This document shows, piece by piece, positions 42,667 to 50,592 of a stretch of DNA of 64,000 bases; the first letter of the stretch is position 1; each line of letters begins with the position of its first letter. The notes below the pieces were generated by a model. That model had not been told where the DNA came from, did not search any database, and was given only the letters and a program-made list of their open reading frames with translations. The stretch comes from Candidatus Obscuribacterales bacterium (lineage in GTDB: Bacteria; Cyanobacteriota; Vampirovibrionia; Obscuribacterales; Obscuribacteraceae). The stretch is taken from contig JACKCM010000009.1 of assembly GCA_020634035.1 (NCBI GenBank), positions 1 through 64,000 of the forward strand, read 5' to 3'. A program made the translations under genes and the position numbers.

Positions 42667-43041
42667 TCAGGGGGTATGGTGAATCTGACGGTTATACTCG
42701 TCAGCGCCCAGTATATGGAGAGAGACATAGTCTTCTTCGCCAACTACCCAGCCGTCGTGGGCAGCGGAAGGAATATAGAAGCAAGAACCGGGTCCCAGCT
42801 CACAGGAGGACCCATCTTCCATGAGGATGGCCATGCGTCCGCCAAGCACAATGCCAAGATGCTCGACAGTACAGTATTTGCGCACCCCGACCCCGACATG
42901 GTCGGACCACTTCCATCCGGGTTCATAGGTAGCTCTGCCGATGGTCATATTGGGCATATAGACAAGCTCGAAACGACCCTTTTCGAAGTGCTTGACTTCG
43001 TCGGGATCATCAAAGAGCTTTACTAGGACCTCATGATTCAT
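42667..43041 (-). CDS. Cupin-domain protein
   Basis: A 124-residue single-cupin protein. GWKWSDHVG and the later CTVEHLGIVLGGRMAILMEDG form the two cupin motifs; His60 and the EH pair could bind metal. Such small cupins serve as metal-dependent dioxygenases or isomerases. Short enough to be a stand-alone enzyme; no substrate can be given. Confidence 0.85.
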   Translation of the reverse strand: MNHEVLVKLFDDPDEVKHFEKGRFELVYMPNMTIGRATYEPGWKWSDHVGVGVRKYCTVEHLGIVLGGRMAILMEDGSSCELGPGSCFYIPSAAHDGWVVGEEDYVSLHILGADEYNRQIHHTP

Positions 43042-43105
43042 CTAACGACCACCTTCTAAGACCAGTCAGGGAAACCTTAGAAATCTTAGCAGATTTTAAA
43101 AGGGC

Positions 43106-45205
43106 TCAGGACGAGATCACACCCACTTTTTCTCGTCTGCCTGTCCTGAGGCGGTGATGGGCTCCTTTGATAATCTCTTCCAGCTCGACCCCGTCCTGCA
43201 AAGAGTCGGCGATGCCGGCGCTGAAGGTGGCGACAAACTTATGGGAGCTACCCGAAAACTTCATTCTTGTAAAGTCACTGAGCAAACGGGCCACGGCTCC
43301 TGCCAGGGTAGCGGTGTCAGCCCCCGGGACAGCCAGAGCAAAGCCCGAGCTGCTCCAGCGGCAGCGCAGGGTCTCGGCTGTGAATCGGGCATGAATCATC
43401 GAAGCAAGAGCCTGGGCAACCGACTGGGCGCCGTGATGACCCTGGACGATGGTGAGTTCGTCAAAATCATCCAGCTCTATGAGGGCGATGGACAGGGGCC
43501 GTCCCTCTTTCTGGTGGGCAAGAAGCAAGTCGGCGGCTTCAGCCATGTAAGCTTCGCCTCGCAACATACCAGATTCAGGATCCCGCGCTCTTTCTTTACG
43601 CTTGCGGCTGGCCATGGCAAGCTGGGCCGCTACTCGCGCCTGCAGCTCTTCTGCCAGAACAGGCTTGGTGAGAAAGTCGTTGGCGCCGACCGCAAAGGCA
43701 GCCGACCGGGCCGCCTGGCCTGTTTTAGAGGTGAGGAAAAGAACCGGTACATCGGACCATTTTTTCTCGGCTCGAATCTGTCGACAGACCTCGTAACCTG
43801 TCACAACAGGCATCATCAAATCAAGCAGCACCAGATCCGGTTGTACAGTTTCCATGGTCTCCATGACAAGAGTTGGGTTGGTCTCATAGCTGGCGTCCAT
43901 TCTCTGGTCATTGAGAATGCCGCAGACGAACTTACAGAGCACCTCGTCATCATCGACTACCAGTATTCTGGGCTGACCAGGAATTCTAACTTCGAGCAAT
44001 CGTTTGATAGCCTCTCGCAAATTCTCGCCGGTTACAGGCTGAACAATTTTTTCCGACGCGCCCAGATAAAGCACGTCAGAGTCGGAGAGCGCCTGTTCAC
44101 TGAGACAGATACAGCCTATAGGAATAGACTCGTTGCCCTGTATCGAACGAACCTTCTCTGCGTTATTAAAGGCACCGGCGGTATCAGGGGCGGTATCGAG
44201 AATAACCGCGTCCAATCTGTTTTCGGCAGCATAGCGCATAAAAGTGGTGGCATTATCCGTACCCTGGACATGGGCAAATTCTCTGGTCTCATCTTCTTGA
44301 GCCGCTTCGATAATGTTTTCGTTCGAACTGAGAATCAGAACACGGTTTCTTACGGAAGACGGCTTGACCAATTTCGCCTCTTTTATCGCGTCCTTAATCA
44401 GCTCGGTGCCTTTGGCCGCCGCCCTTATGATCTCGGACCAGTAGATTTCTTGATCGGTCGAATCCCAGGGGTCTAAAGAGAGTAGAAAGTCCTCCATCTG
44501 ACCAGCCAGTTTGCCGATATCTTCAAGACCTAGAGAACCCGCTGTCCCCCTGATAGAATGGGTGATACGAATTGCCTCGGCCAGCGCCGCTTCGTCGCCG
44601 GCGTTGTGATTGCGCTGTTCTATCTTGGCAATCAGGACCTTCCAGTCGTTATCAAGCTGAATGAAATACTCCTGCCGGGCATTCTGCAGAGCCTGGGCCA
44701 CTTTTACCTTTTTATCGAGCTGACTTATTTGCTCACGCATAGACATATCGGCTTGCAAATCGGCATCACCGGTGATGTCAACTTCATCGACTCCGGCAAT
44801 ACCCTCACTGGCATAATCTTTGACATAATTCGGCAACAGTGACTCTATTTGCTGAAGGAAAGCAGATGGAACAATGGGCTTCTGTACAATCATCGCCACC
44901 TGAAGAATATTTCTGAGCCAGGAAAAGGTCTTTGCGTCACAGGGAATAGCAGAGCAGAAGACAACCGGCACATTGGCACCGGCTTCTCGCAATTTCGTAA
45001 TCCAGCTCATGCCGTCCATCTGGGGCAGGCGATAATCTACTATGGCTAGCACCGTATCTTTCTTGGAAAATAGAGAGAAGGCTTCATCCGGCGAACTGGC
45101 TTCGACGACCTTGAATCCTTGCGGTCTCAAGAGATTGACCAGAAGAGATCTGAAGCCGGCATCATCATCCAGAACCAAAATAGATCCCCGTGTTTCTTTA
45201 CTCAC
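43106..45205 (-). CDS. Multi-domain response regulator: REC-Hpt-REC-degenerate GGDEF
   Basis: A 699-residue protein. REC1 (8-125) has VDYRLPQMDG (phospho-Asp). Residues 175-265 are an Hpt domain with THSIRGTAGSLGL (phospho-His). A weak receiver-like stretch lies at 290-400. REC3 (412-530) has LLDLMMPVVTGYE and LTKP. Residues 555-695 resemble a GGDEF domain, but the active loop reads WSSSGF, so it should not make c-di-GMP. GTG 45205 overlaps the preceding kinase stop by eight bases. It can pass phosphate onward in a relay. Confidence 0.88.
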   Translation of the reverse strand: MSKETRGSILVLDDDAGFRSLLVNLLRPQGFKVVEASSPDEAFSLFSKKDTVLAIVDYRLPQMDGMSWITKLREAGANVPVVFCSAIPCDAKTFSWLRNILQVAMIVQKPIVPSAFLQQIESLLPNYVKDYASEGIAGVDEVDITGDADLQADMSMREQISQLDKKVKVAQALQNARQEYFIQLDNDWKVLIAKIEQRNHNAGDEAALAEAIRITHSIRGTAGSLGLEDIGKLAGQMEDFLLSLDPWDSTDQEIYWSEIIRAAAKGTELIKDAIKEAKLVKPSSVRNRVLILSSNENIIEAAQEDETREFAHVQGTDNATTFMRYAAENRLDAVILDTAPDTAGAFNNAEKVRSIQGNESIPIGCICLSEQALSDSDVLYLGASEKIVQPVTGENLREAIKRLLEVRIPGQPRILVVDDDEVLCKFVCGILNDQRMDASYETNPTLVMETMETVQPDLVLLDLMMPVVTGYEVCRQIRAEKKWSDVPVLFLTSKTGQAARSAAFAVGANDFLTKPVLAEELQARVAAQLAMASRKRKERARDPESGMLRGEAYMAEAADLLLAHQKEGRPLSIALIELDDFDELTIVQGHHGAQSVAQALASMIHARFTAETLRCRWSSSGFALAVPGADTATLAGAVARLLSDFTRMKFSGSSHKFVATFSAGIADSLQDGVELEEIIKGAHHRLRTGRREKVGVISS

Positions 45206-48200
45206 TTGCGCTCTCCTCCTGTTTCAATAATTCAATAAGCAGACCTCGCACACTGCTCAAAAATTCTTCTTCCGAAGTGGTTGCCTTGGTCAAATACTTC
45301 GTCAAACCCAGTTGCAGATCATCTCTATCTTTTGCAGTGAGATCCCTGGCTGTATAAATAACCGTCGGAATACCGCGATGTTCCTCTACTCGTCTCAGCT
45401 CTGTCACCACAGCAAAGCCGTCCATGTCGGGCAAGCCGATATCCAGAACAATTAAATCCGGTCGGATTCTCTTGACCGCATCGAGAGCCTGCCTGCCATC
45501 CGGAGCCAGGCGACACTCGACACCGAGTCCTTCGATCTGTACCTGAATCACTTCTCTTGTCGAAGGGTCATCCTCCACCAGAAGAACAGTGACTTTGCCG
45601 TTTGCGTCCTTTTTACGGTGAGAATGACCGGCAAGAGCCAGACGCAGAGATTGCCTGACTCTGTGAGGGTCGCAGGGGGGCTCGATTCTATCCAGCACCA
45701 GAGGCAGTGCGAACTCTTCTTCGCTGCCTTCGGCAGATCTACCCAGCAAAATCACCGGCACAGGAGCGGCTATATTGAGCAGATCGACAATAGGAATATG
45801 TTCACTATCACTCTCTCCTTCAACATCTATTAACGCAAGCACCGCATCTTTGCTGTTGAGGCGCTCTCTAAGCTCTTCTAAAGAAGCGACTCTCTCTACT
45901 TGAGCGTCTTTCTCGATGGTATCGATTAGAGTGCCGGCCGAAGCGTCGCTGGTTACATAGAGCAGGACTTTTGGAAGACTATCTTCAATGGTCTCCGTCA
46001 CTAAACTATCCGCATCATCACAATGCTCGCGCCCGATTTCGAACCAGAATGTAGAGCCTTCTCCCGGCGTGCTCGTCAGTCCTATAGCACCCCCATGCTG
46101 TTCGACCAGAGCCTTGCAGATAGCAAGGCCCAGTCCGGTGCCTCCTTTGGGTCTACTATCGGTAGAGTTCACCTGCTGAAACTTTTTGAAGAGCTTCTTC
46201 TGATCCTGTTCGCTGATACCGGTTCCTTGATCTGTTACTTCAAATCGTACTCTATCGGGCATCAACATGGATGACACCACGACGACACCGTCTTCCGGCG
46301 AGAACTTGACCGCGTTAGAAATCAAATTGGTCAGAACCTGGGCGATTCTATCCCTATCTGCCAGGATAGGTTCGCTTACGATTTCGGAAGCTTCGAGTCT
46401 CACTTGATGCTCGGCAGCATAGGCCGAAAGAGCCTCAATCGCCTCTGCCACTATCACGTCAGGCGCAATAGACTTTCTTTCTATTTCCAGCTTACCGGCT
46501 TCTATTTTTCTTATGTCTAGGATGTCGTTAATAAGTCGCACCAGGCGGTCACACTCCTGACGTCCCATGGTGACAAGACGCTTGCCTCGGTCAGATAGCT
46601 CGCCTCCTTTGCCGCCTTCCAGTAGACCCAGAGACCCTTTTATAGAGGTAAGCGGTGTCCTCAGTTCATGGGAGACCATAGAGTAAAACTCGCTCACTCT
46701 CTGCTCGGCTTGAATTCTGGCGGTGACATCATCGACTACCACCACCCCGCCGATGATACCGCCATCGTGGTCGTAAACCGGACGAGCATTGACATTGATC
46801 AAAACATTATCTTCATCTCCTTTCACCATATAGATTTGGTTGGAGACAGCTTTGCCCGACATTGCCGCCACCATGGGCAGTTTCTCCATCGGAATCTTAT
46901 CCTTGCCGTCTTCAGAACGAATGCGCTCGTACCACTCTTCGGGTGTTCTGTCTCGACTGCCGGGTCCTAGGATGCGCTCGGCAGCTTTGTTAAATATTCG
47001 AACCCTGCGGTCTATATCGACAAAAATAACCCCGGAGCCCATGTTATCCAGAACAGAGTCGAGGACTCCTTTCGCTTTCGCTTCTTCGGTCAGAGAAAGC
47101 TGCAAACGATCTTCGATCTCCCGTCTGGCAACCAGCTGCCCTATCTCAGAGCCTATAACAGAAAAGGCTTCCATGACCTCGTTATCTGGTCTCTCTGCCC
47201 TGCGGCTTAAAAACTCGAAGACCCCTACAAACTCGTCGCCTATTTTTACCGGAAAGGCAAAAGAGGCATGTAAACCGTCACATCTAGCCTGGTCGGCTAT
47301 GAGAGCTGATCTGTCCCGCGAGATATCCTGCACCCATTCTGACTTACCATGATTCCAGACCCTGCCGCAAAGGCCCTGGTCAGGAGCGATTTTCAATGAA
47401 GAAAGAAGTCGTTTCAATTCTGGAAATGGCTCGACAGAATAGAACTCTCCTAATAACAGATACTCGCCTCCGCTGTCGGCTCTCCAGAAAACCCCGACAG
47501 GCCAGTTATAGATATCGCAAATGTCGGCGAGAATGCCTTTGAGTGAGTCGGATAACCCCTCGGCAGTAGCCATAATCGAAGAGATCTCGAAGAGGGTCAA
47601 CTGGGCAAGCTGGCTCTGTCTACGGGCAGCGGTGATTTTGTTGATAAAATTCAGACCGGCAAAAAATGCCACCAGAGATATCCCCGAAAGAATATAAAGT
47701 CGATTGAGAGCTTCGGAGGCGGCAGCCTCGAGCTTTCTCGATTGAATTCTTAGAATGCGGTTTTCTTCCTTTTTAAGACCTCGCATCTCTTCGATGAATG
47801 CGAGCATTTCGTGCTGTCCGTGGTCGGTGAGAACCAGATTGCGAGCCTCTTCATAATGTCCCTGGCGCCGAAGTTCGACAGTGCGATCGAGTTCAGAGAA
47901 TTTATTCACCATATGCTCGCGCATTCGCCTCAGTCGCCCTTCCTGATTCGCTTTGCCGACCATGAAAGCGAGAACATTGTCATAGAGCTTAAAAACCGCC
48001 GCTTTGCTCTCGTTATATGGTCCGAGATAGCGCTTCCTGCCGGTGATCAAATAACCCCTTTGAAGCGATTCTACTTTATACATAGTAGATTCGAGCCGGG
48101 TCAGCCTGGTGATCAGCTCCTGGGTACGTATCACCGCCCTTCTATGATCGGCAAGTTCGCGTGATTGAACATAGGTAGCGGTTATTGCCACCATGAGAAT

Positions 48201-48266
48201 AACTGCCACCACCGAGGCAGCCAGAATAAGCAATACTCTTGAGCTGTTATCCCTGGCTCTTCTCAT
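45198..48266 (-). CDS. Hybrid sensor histidine kinase (CHASE3-GAF-PAS-HisKA-HATPase-REC)
   Basis: About 1022 residues from ATG 48266 (an upstream start at 48299 would enlarge the overlap with the previous gene). A membrane segment (about 13-34) precedes a CHASE3 domain (LESTMYKVESLQRGYLITGR) and a second segment near 195. GAF (about 225-370), PAS (about 395-510), HisKA (VSHELRTPLTSIKGSLGLL), HATPase (NLISNAVKFSPEDG, GTGLGLAI) and a C-terminal receiver (LLVEDD, LDIGLPDMDGF) follow. It autophosphorylates on His and can pass the phosphate to its own receiver. Confidence 0.9.
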   Translation of the reverse strand: MRRARDNSSRVLLILAASVVAVILMVAITATYVQSRELADHRRAVIRTQELITRLTRLESTMYKVESLQRGYLITGRKRYLGPYNESKAAVFKLYDNVLAFMVGKANQEGRLRRMREHMVNKFSELDRTVELRRQGHYEEARNLVLTDHGQHEMLAFIEEMRGLKKEENRILRIQSRKLEAAASEALNRLYILSGISLVAFFAGLNFINKITAARRQSQLAQLTLFEISSIMATAEGLSDSLKGILADICDIYNWPVGVFWRADSGGEYLLLGEFYSVEPFPELKRLLSSLKIAPDQGLCGRVWNHGKSEWVQDISRDRSALIADQARCDGLHASFAFPVKIGDEFVGVFEFLSRRAERPDNEVMEAFSVIGSEIGQLVARREIEDRLQLSLTEEAKAKGVLDSVLDNMGSGVIFVDIDRRVRIFNKAAERILGPGSRDRTPEEWYERIRSEDGKDKIPMEKLPMVAAMSGKAVSNQIYMVKGDEDNVLINVNARPVYDHDGGIIGGVVVVDDVTARIQAEQRVSEFYSMVSHELRTPLTSIKGSLGLLEGGKGGELSDRGKRLVTMGRQECDRLVRLINDILDIRKIEAGKLEIERKSIAPDVIVAEAIEALSAYAAEHQVRLEASEIVSEPILADRDRIAQVLTNLISNAVKFSPEDGVVVVSSMLMPDRVRFEVTDQGTGISEQDQKKLFKKFQQVNSTDSRPKGGTGLGLAICKALVEQHGGAIGLTSTPGEGSTFWFEIGREHCDDADSLVTETIEDSLPKVLLYVTSDASAGTLIDTIEKDAQVERVASLEELRERLNSKDAVLALIDVEGESDSEHIPIVDLLNIAAPVPVILLGRSAEGSEEEFALPLVLDRIEPPCDPHRVRQSLRLALAGHSHRKKDANGKVTVLLVEDDPSTREVIQVQIEGLGVECRLAPDGRQALDAVKRIRPDLIVLDIGLPDMDGFAVVTELRRVEEHRGIPTVIYTARDLTAKDRDDLQLGLTKYLTKATTSEEEFLSSVRGLLIELLKQEESASE

Positions 48267-48654
48267 CAGAGGCTCTCTGAAGCATCGAGTCGATCTCATC
48301 GCTGAGACTCATCGGGTCGAAAGGCTTGCTCAGAACCCCGAGCACATCGAGACCATCATATTCGCTCATGTCCTGGGTCTGGACCCTGGCCGTAAGAAAG
48401 ATTACTGGTAAGCCTTTGGTAGAATCGTCCAGCCGCAGCTCTTTGAGGGTGGCGATACCGTCTTTCTCCGGCATCATCCGATCAAGAAGAATAAGATCTG
48501 GCTTCAGCTCCCGGGCCATCTCCAGCCCCTGGGAGCCTGAAGAAGCAAGATAGACCTGGAATCTGTCTTCGAGGGCAATCTCGAGCACCTCCCGGATACT
48601 CTTTTCATCGTCGATAACCAGAACAGATTCTGCCATGTGCCCGGACCCTTTCAC
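48247..48654 (-). CDS. Single-domain response regulator
   Basis: A 135-residue CheY-like receiver. SVLVIDDEKS (acidic pair), ILLDRMMPEKDG (phospho-Asp) and LSKPFD (Lys) are all in place. It overlaps the hybrid kinase start by 20 bases and is the first gene of the phosphorelay operon. It has no output domain, so it acts through protein contact. Confidence 0.9.
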   Translation of the reverse strand: MKGSGHMAESVLVIDDEKSIREVLEIALEDRFQVYLASSGSQGLEMARELKPDLILLDRMMPEKDGIATLKELRLDDSTKGLPVIFLTARVQTQDMSEYDGLDVLGVLSKPFDPMSLSDEIDSMLQRASDEKSQG

Positions 48655-48736
48655 TTGGTATAGATTTCTATAACAAAAAAACTATAGCGCTCTAATAGAT
48701 ATAGGAGCCATTATTTCAGGCAAAAAGAATTAATTC

Positions 48737-48754
48737 ATCCCCTTGTCAGGGGAT
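48737..48754 (-). terminator. Terminator after the DJ-1 gene
   Basis: ATCCCC pairs with GGGGAT around a six-base loop; on the minus strand it is followed by GAATTAATTCTTTTTG. The stem begins in the stop codon region of the gene ending at 48754. Confidence 0.6.
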
Positions 48755-49341
48755 CAAGTCAATATCTCAGTACCCAGCATCGAGAGAAACTCCCGCATCC
48801 ATGCCGGGTGTGCCGGCCAGGCCACGGCGCTGACCAGATTGCCTTCTCTATGAACAAAGCCGGCGTCGTTTTCTGGGTCGACAAAGGAAGATCCGGCTGC
48901 TTCGACCTCCGGTTTGAGAGCGAAATAGGCGGTACATTCCCTGGCTTTCAGCACCCCGGCGGCTGTGAGAATCTGGGGTCCATGGCAGATTGCCGCCACC
49001 GGCTTGTTCTTTTCGAAAAAATGTCGGACCAGGGCAAGGACATCTTCATTCAAGCGAAGATATTCCGGAGCGCGGCCACCGGGAATAACCAGAGCATCAA
49101 AGTCAGATGCCACGATCTGGTCGAAGCCATGGGTGATGGCGAAATCGTGCCCTCTTTTCTCAGAATAGGTCTGATCCCCTTCGAAATCATGAACAGCGGT
49201 CTTGACCTTGTCTCCGGGCGCTTTGCCCGGACAGACCGTCGCCACCCTGTGACCTACCATCAAAAGAATCTGAAAAGGCACCATGGCCTCGTAGTCCTCT
49301 ACAAAGTCACCGACTAACATAAGCACGTTCTTCTCAGCCAT
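48754..49341 (-). CDS. DJ-1/PfpI-family protein
   Basis: A 195-residue protein. AICHGPQILTAAG is the nucleophile elbow (Cys in CHG), and GFVHREGNLVSAVAWPAHP is the usual second half. The N-terminus (MLVGDFVEDYEAMVPFQIL) supplies the conserved Glu. Members are glyoxalases, deglycases or chaperones; the function of this one is not resolved. It precedes the PLP-enzyme gene by 23 bases on the same strand. Confidence 0.88.
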   Translation of the reverse strand: MAEKNVLMLVGDFVEDYEAMVPFQILLMVGHRVATVCPGKAPGDKVKTAVHDFEGDQTYSEKRGHDFAITHGFDQIVASDFDALVIPGGRAPEYLRLNEDVLALVRHFFEKNKPVAAICHGPQILTAAGVLKARECTAYFALKPEVEAAGSSFVDPENDAGFVHREGNLVSAVAWPAHPAWMREFLSMLGTEILT

Positions 49342-49364
49342 GGTAAGCCTCCGGTTTCATAGTT

Positions 49365-50555
49365 TCAGGTTGTCATCGTCGAAAGAGCATTTTCCAGATC
49401 GGCGATCAGGTCCTCGCTGGCTTCAATACCTGCGCTGTAGCGTACCAGGGTTTCAGGGATCCCTGCCCGGGCGCGCTCTTCGGCGGTAAGCTCCACATGA
49501 GAGCCGGTGGCAGGTGGTGCCACGATGGTTTCTACCGCGCCTAGATTTGCCGCTCGGTGGGCGAACTTCAACCGGGGCAGAAAGCGCCTGATCGCATCAA
49601 AGTTATCTGAAGCCAGTTGAAAACTCAGCATCCCTCCGAAGCCTCTCATCTGTCTGGCGGCCACATCGTGGTGTTCATGGTCTTCGAGACCGGGATAGAA
49701 AACCCGAGAGATGAAAGAGTGTCCGGCAAGATAACGAGCCACTTTCATGGCATTCTCGTTCTGGCGCTCGATGCGTAATGCCAGAGTCTTCATACCGCGT
49801 AGAAGCAGATAGGCTGCCTCCGGATGCAGAGTGGCACCATTTATTTCTCGATAATGATAAATTGCTTCGACCAGATCTTTTTTGCCGCATACCGCTCCGC
49901 CAAGCGCGTCCGCGTGGCCGCCCAGATATTTGGTGGCACTGTGAATGACCAGATCCGCGCCTAGAGAAAGGGGGTTTTGATTTATTGGCGTGGCGAAAGT
50001 ATTGTCCACCACCACACAGGCGCCTGCAGCATGGGCCTTTTTGGCCAGCCGCTCGATATCCATTATTTTGCAAGTAGGATTGGTCGGGCTCTCCATATAA
50101 AAGACTTTGCAACCTTTCTCCAGCTCTTTTTCAATAGCGGCAAAGTCGGTGGTATCACAAAGCACCGCTTCGATACCGAAGCGGGGAAAGAACTCGATGA
50201 AGATCTTGTTCGTCCCACCATAAGTGTCGTGCACACTGACACATCTGTCGCCGGGGCTGAGCAGGGTAAAAAGGGTATTGCTGATGGCGGCCATACCGGT
50301 AGAAAAACTGGTGGCAGCCTCAGCTCCTTCTAACTGCCTGAGTTTTTCTTCGAAGACCGAAACAGTCGGATTGGTATTACGACCGTAAATATGACCGGGC
50401 TTCTCTCCTAAAGCGACGGCTTTCCAGTCGTCCACATCTTCATAGCCGAAAGAGACACTATGGACCACGGGCACCTGGGTGACCGTCTCCATCAGATATT
50501 TCTCTTCTCCGCCCCAGACCGCGCGCGTGGCTGCTTCTGGCTTATCCAGAGACAT
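49365..50555 (-). CDS. Cys/Met metabolism PLP enzyme (trans-sulfuration type)
   Basis: A 396-residue PLP enzyme. HSATKYLGGHADALGG contains the PLP lysine (Lys209); GHIYGRNTNPTVSVFEEKL and TSFSTGMAAISNTL are standard for the MetB/MetC/MetZ family. It works on cystathionine, O-acyl-homoserine or methionine (methionine gamma-lyase). The exact member cannot be told by eye; the gene is upstream of a DJ-1-like gene and links to the sulfur theme of the region. Confidence 0.9.
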   Translation of the reverse strand: MSLDKPEAATRAVWGGEEKYLMETVTQVPVVHSVSFGYEDVDDWKAVALGEKPGHIYGRNTNPTVSVFEEKLRQLEGAEAATSFSTGMAAISNTLFTLLSPGDRCVSVHDTYGGTNKIFIEFFPRFGIEAVLCDTTDFAAIEKELEKGCKVFYMESPTNPTCKIMDIERLAKKAHAAGACVVVDNTFATPINQNPLSLGADLVIHSATKYLGGHADALGGAVCGKKDLVEAIYHYREINGATLHPEAAYLLLRGMKTLALRIERQNENAMKVARYLAGHSFISRVFYPGLEDHEHHDVAARQMRGFGGMLSFQLASDNFDAIRRFLPRLKFAHRAANLGAVETIVAPPATGSHVELTAEERARAGIPETLVRYSAGIEASEDLIADLENALSTMTT

Positions 50556-50592
50556 CTTTACTACCCCCGTATAACACAGGAGAGTAATGATA

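Noticed and set aside
43154..44476. A 440-codon open frame on the plus strand.
   Set aside because: It lies opposite the REC-Hpt-REC gene; its text has no domain and only reflects codon use of the real gene.
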